Shown here: piece after piece, positions 9,381 to 18,943 of the stretch
How the letters are laid out: the number at the start of each line of letters is the position of its first letter
Position numbering within the stretch: the first letter of the stretch is position 1
NCBI GenBank assembly: GCA_021396245.1
Contig: WNYE01000052.1
Coordinates: forward strand, 239,582-303,581
Direction: 5' to 3'
DNA: 64,000 bases
DNA from: Sporothrix humicola
Lineage: Eukaryota > Ascomycota > Sordariomycetes > Ophiostomatales > Ophiostomataceae
Translations under genes and position numbers: made by a program
The notes under the pieces: generated by a model
Database searches by the model: none
Told to the model about the DNA's origin: nothing
Seen by the model: only the letters and a program-made list of their open reading frames with translations

Positions 9381-10953
9381 ATGGCACCTGCACCAAAGGT
9401 AAGCAAAGCCACTGTCCCACATTCCATACTTTTTTCTTACCATGACTACCCTTATTAACATCTCTCAGCTCAACGACCCGTCCCTGCTCAAGGTTGGCGT
9501 CTGCTACGTCAACGGCGAATGGGTCACGGCCGCGTCGGGCAAGACGTTTGCAGTGACCGACCCGTCGACTGCCGGCGACGTTATTGGACATGTCCCCGAG
9601 TTTGACGCCCATGACCTTGAGCCGGCGTTTGCGGCCGCCAAGACGGCCTTTCTGTCATTTAAGAAGCTCACGGGCCGCCAGCGATCCAAGCTGCTCCGGA
9701 AATGGTACGATCTGATGCTGGAAAACGCCGATGACCTGGCCACCCTCATCACCTGGGAAAACGGCAAGCCGCTGGCCGAGGCCAAGGGCGAAGTCGCGTT
9801 TGCGGCCAACTTTTTCGAGTGGTTCTCGGAAGAGGCGCCGCGCATCTACGGGGACAACATCCCGGCCAGCGTGCCCGGCAACCGCATCGTCACGACCAAG
9901 GAACCCGTCGGCGTTGTTGGCATCCTGACGCCCTGGAATTTCCCGGCGGGCATGATCACGCGGAAAGTGGCGCCGGCCCTGGCGGCGGGGTGCACGGTCG
10001 TGTGCAAAGTGCCCGGCGAGACGCCCTTGACCGGTCTGGCGGTGGCCGAGCTGGCCCACCGCGCCGGCATCCCCAAGGGCGTCGTCAACATGATCACGAC
10101 GCTCGACAATACGGCCGCCATTGGCAAGGCCATGTGCACGCACCCGACCGTGGCCAAGGTCTCGTTTACCGGGTCGACGGCCGTCGGCCAGCTCCTGATG
10201 CAGCAGGCGTCCCTCGACCTCAAGGTCCTGTCCATGGAGCTCGGCGGCAACGCGTCGTTTATCGTCTTTGACGACGCCGACCTCGACCTGGCCGTGGCCG
10301 GCGCCGTCGCCTGCAAGTTCCGCTCGTCGGGCCAGACGTGCGTCTGCGCCAACCGCATCTACGTCCAGGACACTGTGCTCGACGAGTTTACGCGGCGCTT
10401 TGTGGCCGAGGTCCAAAAGTTCAAGCAGGGCAACGGCTTCGAGGCCGGCGTCACGCATGGCCCGCTGATCCACGAGCGCGCCGTCCAGAAAGTCGACCGG
10501 CACGTCCGCGATGCAGAGGCCAAGGGTGCCACGGTCGCTCTGGGCGGCCAGCCCGTGCCCGCGCTCGGCCCCAACTATTACCTGCCGACCATTGTCACCG
10601 GCGTCACGTCCGACATGGACATTGCCATTGCCACCGAGGAAACCTTTGGCCCCGTCGCCGCCATCTTTACGTTCAAGAGCGAGGCCGAGGTCGTCGCCGC
10701 CGCCAACAACACCCAGTACGGCCTGGCCAGCTATTTCTTCTCCCAGGACATCCAGCGCGTCAGCCGCATCGCCGAGTCTCTCGAGGTCGGCATTGTCGGC
10801 GTCAACACGGGCATCATCTCCGACGCCTCGTCGCCCTTTGGCGGCATCAAGCACTCGGGCTTTGGACGCGAGGGCTCCAAGTACGGCATCGAGGAGTACC
10901 TGCACATCAAGGCCGTCACATACGGCGGCATGGCGGGCCCTTTGAAGGAGTAG
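9381..10953 (+). CDS. Aldehyde dehydrogenase, succinate-semialdehyde dehydrogenase type
   Basis: Exon 1 (9381-9398) encodes only MAPAPK; a 70-bp intron (GTAAGC donor, TTAAC branch, CTCAG acceptor) leads to exon 2 (9469-10953), for 500 aa. An unspliced alternative start at 9442 is possible but less likely, because the splice signals are good and the upstream ATG has a favourable context. The ALDH fold is complete: TPWNFPAGMITRK in the cofactor domain, general base Glu263 in MELGGNA, nucleophile Cys297 in SGQTCVCANR, and EETFGPVAAIF near the C-terminus. The SGQTCVCANR context is typical of GabD-like succinate-semialdehyde dehydrogenases, which oxidise succinate semialdehyde and sometimes other short aldehydes using NAD(P)+. 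In this neighbourhood a glycolaldehyde-like or sugar-derived aldehyde is also possible. There is no obvious mitochondrial targeting peptide. Confidence 0.9.
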
Positions 10954-11007
10954 GGGTGCGCGTGATAGACAATAATTGGGTTTTAGACTAGGTGAATAAG
11001 ATTATGA

Positions 11008-11013
11008 AATAAA
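11008..11013 (+). terminator. Putative polyadenylation signal of the aldehyde dehydrogenase gene
   Basis: A perfect AATAAA lies 55 bp after the stop codon in an AT-rich convergent intergenic region; a typical position for a fungal 3' end signal. Confidence 0.45.
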
Positions 11014-11192
11014 GTTACTGTCTTCTCGTTAATGATTATGGAATGCATTATTCGATTGGCTGCACACAGAGATTGGATAGGTGGATTCTGAATAAGTTGA
11101 TTTCAAGTAAAATGATTATGAATTGCAAAATTAAATAAAGTATTTGAATAAATTAGACGGCTATACTAGCTAAATAAACAAAGCCTTCTTCT

Positions 11193-12077
11193 CTACCACG
11201 CACAGTGTCCTCCGTCGACGCGCAGGTCTGCGCCCGTCATAAAACTACTGCCGTCGCTCAGCATGTACACGACCGGCGCCCGGAACTCGTCGGCTGTACT
11301 CAGCCGGAACAGCATGTTGTCCTCCGTCCACTGCGCTTCGAGTCCAGGACGGGCGAGCGCGGCCGCCGTGGCCACGGTCCGAATGTACCCCGGCGAGAGC
11401 GTGTTGACCCTGATCAGCGGGATGCCCGGCCGCGATCCCCACTCGGCCGCCAGCGACCGGCCCAGCTGGTGCACGGCCGCCTTGGACGCGCAGTAGGCCG
11501 CCGTGTTTGTGCCCTTGTTGGACACGTAGCCGCTCATGCTGGCGACGAGCACAAACGAGGCCGACGCCTGCGAGGGAGAGTGCTGGACGGCACGAGCGGT
11601 GGCCTGCGCAACCAGGAACGTGCCCGCGAGGTTGAGGTCGACGACGGACCGGAAATCGCTCGCCGAGAACTCGGTGGCCGGGCCCGGGATGGATCGGCCG
11701 GCACAGGCCACCAGGCCTCGGATGGGCTGCTCGATGGCGGTGGCCATCTTTTCAAAAACGGTGGCCACCGCGGCCTCGTCGCAGACGTTGCACGCATAGT
11801 AGAGCAGCTTGCGGCCGTGTTTCTTGGCCGTCTCTTCGACAGGGCCCCACACTTGGGCGGGCGGCGACTCGACAATATCGAGGCCGACGACGTCGCCGCC
11901 GCTCTCGAGAATGGCCGTCGACACCTGCACGCCCAGAAAACCGCTGGCGCCCGTGACGACAACTGTGCGGTCGTTGAGCCGGAAGAGGTCGGTCACGGAC
12001 GCGGACGCATTGCCCTGCGGGGCCTTGGCCTCGCGGTACTTTGGGTCGTGCACGTTGACGTTCTTGGGACTGCTCAT
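11193..12077 (-). CDS. Short-chain dehydrogenase/reductase, polyol/ketose type
   Basis: Intronless, 294 aa from the ATG complementary to 12075-12077; the frame continues upstream without an ATG. A 35-residue extension precedes the Rossmann motif TGASGFLG (42-49). Asp67 at the end of the second strand (GLDI) predicts NAD+ over NADP+. The catalytic tetrad is present: Asn149, Ser182, Tyr195 and Lys199 (YCASK). The C-terminus (GADLRVDGGHCAW) has the usual SDR ending. Overall layout resembles fungal sorbose reductase, D-arabinitol 2-dehydrogenase and mannitol 2-dehydrogenase relatives, which interconvert ketoses and polyols. The glycine motif ends GFLG rather than the common GIG. It is divergent from the transketolase gene, consistent with a role in sugar metabolism. 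The exact substrate is unknown. Confidence 0.85.
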   Translation of the reverse strand: MSSPKNVNVHDPKYREAKAPQGNASASVTDLFRLNDRTVVVTGASGFLGVQVSTAILESGGDVVGLDIVESPPAQVWGPVEETAKKHGRKLLYYACNVCDEAAVATVFEKMATAIEQPIRGLVACAGRSIPGPATEFSASDFRSVVDLNLAGTFLVAQATARAVQHSPSQASASFVLVASMSGYVSNKGTNTAAYCASKAAVHQLGRSLAAEWGSRPGIPLIRVNTLSPGYIRTVATAAALARPGLEAQWTEDNMLFRLSTADEFRAPVVYMLSDGSSFMTGADLRVDGGHCAW

Positions 12078-12875
12078 GATGTCGGTTTGTGGGTGTTGTT
12101 GGCAATATTTTTGGTGACTATTATTTTGCTCGTTTTGGGCCAACACCACGTACAGCTACAGCTTGACATATGTCTTATGAAAACAGCTTGATGTCGTCAG
12201 AGGCTAGCTGGGCCTAAGCTTCGTTCACATGCTATGACCGATAACGGATAACGAACAACAGCTTCTCCTAAAACGCGGTAAAACAGATGAACACATTCGT
12301 GAACATTTGTGAACATTTGTGACGCGGAGATGGATGCGCTCTCGGACGCGGTGAATTATTACGGGGTAACGACTCCGGGGAATTGTGGGAGGGGCGTTCT
12401 GTAAAAGATCGGGCGTGTGTCGTTTTAACCGCGGGGAATAAATGTGGGTCTCACGCGTTATTGTGTTACACCTGATTGGTCAATTCTACAGAGGACCAGT
12501 TCCTGTCGCGGAAGGCACGACTAACGACGAATCGTCGCAACATACGACAAAAAAGAAAAAAAGAAAAAAAAGAACAAACGGAAGCATCACATGTAGCTCT
12601 CCTCGGCACCGGCCTGCGATATACCGACGTTAAGTTCAAACACCGGATCTCTGTTCATTCCTATATCGGAGTGTGTACAAGTAGACTGGCCTGGGCCCGT
12701 TTGCGTTTTGGCATCTGCAACCAGGCTTTGCGTGGCATTTCATTTAATAACAAGAAAACTTGCTCCAATCTGACTGAACGTGTTGAGCTACTCCAATAAA
12801 TCTCAACCTATTACTATCCACTCTTTACGGCTCTGTTGACTACCTTTCCCCTCCTTTCAAAGGCCAAACGCAACC
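12078..12875. promoter_or_regulatory. Bidirectional promoter between SDR and transketolase
   Basis: 798 bp between divergent start codons. It contains two copies of the cluster hexamer (ACTCCG at 12372-12377 and CGGAGT at 12667-12672), a decamer tandem repeat near 12291-12320, GATAACGGATAACG (12238-12251), and two matches to the CreA consensus SYGGRG (within CTCCGGGG near 12374 and GCGGGG near 12432). An A-rich tract lies at about 12548-12573. Short frames look non-coding. CreA sites are short and would need testing. Confidence 0.45.
12291..12320 (+). repeat. Decamer tandem repeat in the SDR/transketolase promoter
   Basis: GAACATTTGT occurs twice in tandem (12301-12310 and 12311-12320) after a diverged copy ACACATTCGT (12291-12300). 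It lies in the shared promoter and may be a cluster of binding half-sites, or simple slippage. Confidence 0.6.
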
Positions 12876-15129
12876 ATGGCGTACACAAACGACGACCAGT
12901 TGGCCATCAACACCATTCGGACCCTTGCGGTGAGTTCTCGTTCTCGTGCTTTTACAACAAATTCAGTTGTCAATCTAACACCCTACCTCCAGGCCGACGC
13001 CATCTTCAAGGCCAAGTCGGGCCATCCTGGCGCGCCTCTGGGCATGGCCCCGGCGGCCCACGTTCTGTTCAGTCGGTTCCTCAAGTTCAACCCCAAGAAC
13101 CCGCAATGGCTGAACCGTGACCGTTTTGTTCTATCGTGAGTGAGATCGGGAGGATGACAAAAGACTGGGACATAGTACCTAACACATGCAGGAACGGCCA
13201 CGGCTGCATGCTACTCTACGGAATGCTGCACTTGGCTGGCTATGCCGTCTCCATCGAGGACATTAAGCAGTTTAGAGTACGTCTCCCTCGTGTTAAGATT
13301 TCAATGTTGCAAACTGACATTCCCAGCAACTTGACAGTCTAACGCCCGGCCATCCCGAGGCCAACCACACGCCTGGCGTCGAAGTGACGACGGGCCCGCT
13401 GGGCCAGGGCATTGCCAGCGCGGTCGGTCTGGCCATGGCCGAGGCGCACTCGGCGGCCGTCTTCAACAAGACCGACGCTGACACGAACTTGAACGTCTTT
13501 GACAACTACACGTACTGCTTTGTCGGCGATGGCTGTCTGATGGAGGGCGTCGCGAGTGAAGCGTGCTCTCTGGCCGGCCATTTGCAACTCGGAAAGCTCA
13601 TCGTCATCTGGGACGACAACCACATTTGCATCGACGGCGACACCAACAGCGCGTTCCGCGAGGACGTCCTGAAGCGCTACGAGGCCTACGGGTGGCACAC
13701 GCAGACCGTGCACAACGGCGACACCGACCTGGAGGGCATCGAGGCGGCGATTCGCAACGCCCAGCAGGCCGCGGACAAGCCGTCCATCATTGCCCTCAAG
13801 ACGACCATTGGCTTCGGCTCGACGCAGCAGGGCACACACACTGTCCACGGCTCGCCGCTCAAGGCGGACGACATTGCGCAGCTCAAGACCAAGTTCGGCT
13901 TCGACCCCAACGCGTCGTTTGCCGTGCCGCAACAGGCGTACGATTTGTACAAAAAGGTTGCAGCCCAGAACGCAGCCGCCGAGCAGGACTGGGTCGCCTT
14001 GTTTGACAAGTACGCAGCACAGCACGCCGCCGAAGCCGCCGAGATCCGCCGCCGTGTCGCCAAGGAGCTGCCCGCTGGGTGGGAAAAGTCGGTGCCGACG
14101 TACACCTCGTCGGACGCCGCCATTGCCTCGCGCAAAATGTCCGAGAACGTGCTGGTCAGCGTCGCCGATCTTCTTCCCGAGCTTGTCGGTGGCTCGGCCG
14201 ACCTGACGACGCCCAACCTGACAAGATGGCCCAGCGCCGTCGACTTCCAGCCTCCAGCTGCCGGTGTCGGTGGCAGTTATGCCGGCCGCTATGTCCGCTA
14301 CGGCGTCCGCGAGCACGCCATGGGCGCCATCATGAACGGCCTGGGCGCCTACGGCACGATCCTGCCGTACGCCGGCACGTTCCTCAACTTTGTGTCGTAC
14401 GCAGCGCCCGCCGTGCGCCTGTCGGCCCTCAGCAAGGTGCGGCTCGTCTGGGTGGCCACGCACGACTCCATCGGCCAGGGCGAGGACGGCGCCACGCACC
14501 AGCCCATTGAGACGCTCGCCCACTTCCGCGCTCTGCCCAACTGCATGGTCTGGCGCCCCGCCGACGGCAACGAGACGGGCGCGGCCTACAAGGCGGCCTT
14601 TGCGGCCAAGGAGACGCCGAGCATTATTGTGCTCACGCGCCAGGACCTGCCGCAGCTCGAGGGGACGTCCATCTACAAGGCCAGCAGGGGAGGTTATGTA
14701 TTATCGGAGCCAACGAGGAAAAAAGCCGACGTGACGCTCGTGTCCACTGGCTCGGAAGTATCGCTCTGTGTCGAGGCTGCTGCTTTCTTGTCCCAAAAGC
14801 ACGGCCTGGCCGCCCGGATCGTCTCCCTGCCGTGTTTCGACGTCTTTGACCGCCAGCCGCGCGACTACAAACTCAGCGTGCTGCCCGACGGCATCCCCTC
14901 GCTGTCGGTCGAAGTGCTCGCCACCAACGGCTGGGAGCGCTACACGCACGAGCAGTTCGGCCTCGACCGCTTTGGCGCGTCGGCGCCCTACAAGGACCTG
15001 TACAAGAAGTTTGGCTTTACCGTCGAGGGCGTGGCCAAGCGCGCCTTGGCCACGGTCGATTTCTGGAAGAAGATGCCCGCTGTGATTTCGCCCCTCAACC
15101 GCGCCTTTCAGCACAGCAACTCCATTTAA
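12876..15129 (+). CDS. Transketolase (paralogue with a changed phosphate-site residue)
   Basis: Four exons, 12876-12929, 12993-13135, 13192-13276 and 13327-15129, give 694 aa, the usual length. Introns sit early in the gene with GTGAGT/GTACGT donors. Thiamine-diphosphate and active-site elements are in place: GHPGAPLG, LSNGHG, TPGHPEA, TTGPLGQG, the GDG...DDN cofactor motif (FVGDGCLMEG, WDDNHICIDGD), HTVHGSPL, catalytic Glu423 in REHAMG, and HDSIGQGEDGATHQP. Aligned by eye to remembered yeast TKL1, the phosphate-contacting Arg359, His469 and Arg528 correspond to Arg363, His473 and Arg532, but Ser386 corresponds to Pro390 (DLTTPNLTRW). The enzyme moves a two-carbon ketol unit from a ketose to an aldose. 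Its setting among polyol and aldehyde dehydrogenases suggests a catabolic paralogue rather than the housekeeping pentose-phosphate enzyme; a dihydroxyacetone-synthase-like role is another option. Confidence 0.93.
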
Positions 15130-16016
15130 AAGAGGTAGTAAGCAGGGGCAAAGAAAAGGGAAAAGGACAAGGTGCAAATGAAAACAGTTTATTAGATATT
15201 AAACAAATCACTGTAAAATGTTGTATCCAGAATAGAGACGAACAAACCGGGAAATAATAATCTTGTGTCCTATTTTTTTGGGCAAGAAATCGGTAAGTGA
15301 GCCATATCCTGGCAGTATGCTATAGCCGGCTCTCGAAAACATAAAGTGCACGTGGGCAAGCACTGTTGTTCAATTTTAATTCGCATTTGTCTGCAAGCCA
15401 CACATGTTGTCTCAAGGGGCATGGAGGACGCAGAACGGCAAATTACCCTGTACGGCGTAGTGTGGCCATAATTGATACTCTTCTTGGCATACGATGCTGC
15501 CGCTAGCCAAGAAAAAGTTTGAACTTTCAAAGCCTCCAGAAAATGCGCCCACCCGTGCGAGTATTGGATAATATTGGCTACAGAACGACTGAAAGACAAG
15601 CTCATTTCGGATCCGAGTGGGTCTTGGCCGTAAAATCACAAATGCGCCTCCAATCGGTTGCACGGCCGGAGCGGGTCGTCCAGTTTTTACACTGTCGATG
15701 CTGGCGCCGTTCCCCAATTCGGAGTCAATATTTGTCGACGTGGACCCGGTCTGGACCGCCTGGACCAAACTCGGGGGCAACGACAAAATTTGAGCAGCTG
15801 CACTGGGTTTTATTTTGCTTCGCTGAGGCCTCGACCCATGTTGCTGTTTGCCTGTACCTGACGAAGTAGTTATGGACGAGTAAATATATATTTCGAACGC
15901 ACCATCGTAGAACCTTTCTCTTGTCGCCTTGGCACTTCCCCTTTTCCAGACACTCTTCACCTTCTCTCGCATTTCCTACCTTCTATTTTCTTTGATATTT
16001 CTTTCCTTGAGCAACA
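15130..16016. promoter_or_regulatory. Intergenic: transketolase 3' region and promoter of the secreted-protein gene
   Basis: About 890 bp without a convincing gene. Frames of 116 codons (+, 15519-15869) and 186 codons (-, 15412-15972) exist but have no recognisable domain and overlap the promoter. CGGAGT occurs at 15720-15725, a TATA-like AAATATATATTT at about 15881-15892, and a strongly CT-rich tract (15925-16008) runs up to the ATG at 16017, which is typical of well-expressed fungal genes. Confidence 0.45.
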
Positions 16017-16661
16017 ATGAAGGCCAGCGTCATCATCAGTCTTCTCTGGGCTGGCTTGGCCAGCGCCTCTGCGTGCAGGCCCTCCAAGGCTTCGTCTTCG
16101 TCGCTGTTGCCGTCGTCGTCGCTGTCATCATCGCCCTCATCATCGCTATCGCCTTCATCATCATCCTCGTCCGTCACTCCCTCGGCCTCGCCGGATCCCA
16201 ATCTCGCCGCTGCAGACTCCAACATTGCTGCCAACATCAACGGCCACTGGGACTACGGCGGCAACGACGGCAGCATGGTCGCCACAACCTGCGTCGACGG
16301 CGACCCGGTCAACAGCTGCCTCGTGTACACGCTCGGCGCTCCGTTCTCCGAGGATTACCTCATGTACATCACCTACTACGCGCCGACCCTGGTCCAGGGC
16401 ACCACCTACACGTTTAGCTTTGATATGATGCGCGACGCGGGCAACAGCGGATACGTCCAGCTGATGATTGCCGTCTCCTACACGGCCCTCCTTCTCAACA
16501 CCAACATTGACATTTCCGCCGTTTCCTCGACCGACTGGACCCCGCAGAGCTTTACCTTTGAAGCCACCGCCGCCGACGACATCAACTTCCAGCTGTTCAT
16601 GAACGCCGCGCCGACGGCCGAGCATCTCAAGTTCCGCAACTTTAGGCTGGTGGCTGTGTAA
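16017..16661 (+). CDS. Secreted protein: Ser-rich linker plus CBM-like beta-sandwich domain
   Basis: Intronless, 214 aa. A clear signal peptide (MKASVIISLLWAGLASASA) is followed by a Ser/Pro-rich low-complexity linker (about residues 22-58), then a roughly 150-residue domain. That domain runs from an asparagine/glycine/tryptophan start (NGHWDYGGNDGS) to a terminal LKFRNFRLVAV. This order, with TTYTFSFDMM in the middle and WTPQSFTFEA later, matches the general pattern of galactose-binding-like carbohydrate-binding modules (CBM4/9-type), although no family is certain. Only two Cys (TTCVDGDPVNSC) lie in the domain, possibly a disulfide. No catalytic domain is attached, so it may bind a polysaccharide or the cell wall. 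The Ser run is likely O-mannosylated. No GPI signal is seen. Confidence 0.75.
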   Translation: MKASVIISLLWAGLASASACRPSKASSSSLLPSSSLSSSPSSSLSPSSSSSSVTPSASPDPNLAAADSNIAANINGHWDYGGNDGSMVATTCVDGDPVNSCLVYTLGAPFSEDYLMYITYYAPTLVQGTTYTFSFDMMRDAGNSGYVQLMIAVSYTALLLNTNIDISAVSSTDWTPQSFTFEATAADDINFQLFMNAAPTAEHLKFRNFRLVAV

Positions 16662-17224
16662 AAAGGGGGTGCATAGAAAGAGACACATCCGTTGGATGGA
16701 TTGGCGTGTTTGGCGGAACTTTTGCGGAGACTTCTGCTGGCATCCCCAATATACATAATAGTGATACGGCATAGAGTTTTGTATAATAGAAATGACGAGG
16801 ATACTATGAAAAAAAAATTGCCATCATAAAAGAGAATATAGATAATGCAACTGAAAAAGAAAAAAGACGAAAAAAAAAGACCACAAGAAAAAAAAAACGT
16901 ACAGCAGCGGGTATTCGCTGGTCGTCACCGACCCAACTACTAATCCGCCGATTACTGGTTTGACTAGGGGAGAGCGGACGGGATCCCGTATTTTCCAGTA
17001 TCTATGGCCGTACGTGGAGGACGAGGGTGTTGTCGAGGCTTTTATCGTGACGTGTAGGTGATAATGACGAACGTTTCTTTTATGTTGCATTTATTGTTTC
17101 TTTTTTTCTTTCTTTTTCTTTTCCAGTTTAACAACAGCCATATGTTTAGGTTTGAATAAGCTTTATTTTAGATAAATTATAAATAATTGATTTAAATAAT
17201 TTGCATTCCTGTCTAATCTAGAAT
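16662..17224. other. Convergent intergenic region with A-rich tracts
   Basis: 563 bp between convergent genes. It includes an A/G-rich stretch (about 16806-16898), a mixed segment, and a T/C-rich stretch (about 17097-17126). These may be transcript ends. No gene is seen. Confidence 0.5.
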
Positions 17225-18321
17225 CTAGTTGACATATGAATTGTCGGGCATGCGCAGGCCGTCGTTGATGCTGCTCGTCTGGAGTTGTTAGCGAATGAAT
17301 CTCATTTTCTTCACGGTAGACTTGACCCACCATCGACCGCCCGCCGTCGACCATAATGTAGCCGCCGTTCATGTAGGAGCCGGCCTGGGAGGCGAGCAAC
17401 AGACACGGCCCGGCAATCTCGACGGGGTTGCCGGTGCGGCCGGCTGGAGAGCGCAGACCGGCCTTGTGGACGAGGTCGTTGACGCCGTCGGAGCTGGTGC
17501 TGGCCGCGTCGGCCGTCATTTCCGAGGGGAACACGCCGGGCAAGACGCAGTTGACGCGGATCTTGAGGGGCGACAGCCGGCCGGCCAGGATCGTGGAGAG
17601 GTGGAGCGAGGCCGCCTTGGACGTGGCATACGTGATGGAGCCGAGGGCCCTGGGAAATTAGCATTGTTCACGTCAATATTCGTGGGGACAAAAAGCTTGG
17701 GGACAAAGTGGCACCTCTGATTCGTCAACCCCGACAGCGACGAAATGACAATGACGCTGGAATTGTCGGCCTTGCGCAGGAGCGGGCTAAAGGCGGCCGT
17801 CATAAAGTACACGGCGTTGAGGTTGACCGCGTTGGTAAACGAAAAGTGCTCGTCGTCCATGCCCTGCCACAGCGCCTTCTCGACACTGTCGGCATCGTTG
17901 TGGTCCCACCGGGGGTAGTCGATCTGGCGCGAGACGCCGGCATTGTTGACAAGGGTGTCGACGTGGTCCTCTTGGGCAGCCAGCGCCTTGTAGATGGCCT
18001 CGCAGCCGTCCTTGGTGCTGACGTCGCCCGGAAGAGGGATGACCTGGCCGGGCACGGCGACCTTTAGCTTGGTAAACTCATCGACGGTGCGTTGCAGAGC
18101 CTCGAGACGACGGCCGGTGATGTAGACCTTGGCGCCGTTGGAATAAAATCCCTGTGCAATGGCTGATGACGTTAGCAGGAATCAAAACAGAAACGAAGAG
18201 GTCAACTAAAAACACCGAGCATGAGCATGGACGCACCCTTGCCAAGACCAGAGCCGCCGCCCGTGATGAGGACCACCTTGTCCTTGACGCTGAACAGGTC
18301 GGCAATTTCAAAGCTAGCCAT
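17225..18321 (-). CDS. Short-chain dehydrogenase/reductase, NADP(H)-type
   Basis: Four exons, 18321-18237, 18162-17715, 17649-17331 and 17278-17225, give 301 aa. Intron 3 uses GTGGGT...CTAACAACTCCAG; a donor a few codons downstream would add two to three residues. The Rossmann motif is TGGGSGLG (20-27), split from the next helix by intron 1. The second strand ends GRR (ITGRRLEAL), which favours NADPH. NNAG, catalytic Ser172 (SSLSG), Tyr185 and Lys189 (YATSK) complete the active site, and the C-terminus is TSSINDGLRMPDNSYVN. It is a classical SDR, widespread in ascomycetes; the substrate is unknown. It lies between the secreted protein and the regulator and may be a further member of the metabolic cluster. 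Confidence 0.87.
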
Positions 18322-18943
18322 TTTGATATGAGAAGGGTTGTGCGGAGTATGCGTGTTGTGTTTTTCTGCCAAATGTATGTAACTCACACCCAAAAGCCTT
18401 CTATCTACGTCTTATAGCAAGCATAGTCGCTCAGGACAGCCATTGGATCGATCCGGTAACGCAGTTGCTACTTCAGAGCTTGGTCCGAAGTCAAACTAGC
18501 TTCGACCTGGATCGGAATGTCCGTGAATCTGGGGCTGGCCGGTTGGGGACAGACGGCCGGGACTGCATACATATTTACCGTGGTACTTCTTGCAATGGCC
18601 AATGCTGGATGTTAGCGTTGCCATTGCAATCTTCGTCATGGTTGGTGTTCCGCAGGATGTTTATCCTAGCCCCGGTGAAATGAAGTCCAAGGTCAGGTCC
18701 AATCTGTCCCAAGGCAGGCGGAGAATTAGATGTGGTGAATTGAGCACGGCGAATTAGGACGGTGAATTAAAATAGAGCGGTAAATTATGAACGGATAAAC
18801 CAGGTACGCCACTGCAAACAACCGGCGCTAGCGACTCCAAGAAAACAAAAACAGTGGGTCGTCGGGGGTCGTCCCCGCAAACAAAGGAGAAGAAAGAAAG
18901 CCCGTCGTCACCTGCAACCTGCCTCGCCTACCGTCATCCGTGC
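18322..18943. promoter_or_regulatory. Intergenic: promoter of the second SDR and 3' region of the regulator gene
   Basis: 622 bp. CGGAGT (18343-18348) lies 22 bp before the SDR start codon, an unusually close position. A degenerate repeat built on GAATTA (18723-18797) lies farther upstream, and GGGTCGTC is duplicated at 18856-18863 and 18866-18873. No gene is seen. Confidence 0.45.
18723..18797. repeat. Degenerate GAATTA-GGT minisatellite
   Basis: Five imperfect units of about 13-18 bp begin GAATTA, GAATTG, GAATTA, GAATTA and AAATTA, and most end in GGT or GGC before the next unit. The array lies between a regulator gene and an SDR. It may be a slippage product or a cluster of protein-binding sites. 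Confidence 0.5.

Noticed and set aside
9655..10905. 416-codon frame antisense to the aldehyde dehydrogenase
   Set aside because: Codon-bias shadow of a GC-rich gene; the sense strand carries a complete ALDH with catalytic residues.
11205..12191. 328-codon frame on the plus strand opposite the SDR
   Set aside because: Antisense shadow; Arg-rich composition with no domain.
13339..14523. 394-codon frame antisense to the transketolase
   Set aside because: Shadow of the GC-rich sense gene; no recognisable domain.
15412..15972. 186-codon minus-strand frame between transketolase and secreted protein
   Set aside because: No domain, overlaps the CT-rich promoter and TATA-like element of the next gene; could be a small unknown gene but not supported.
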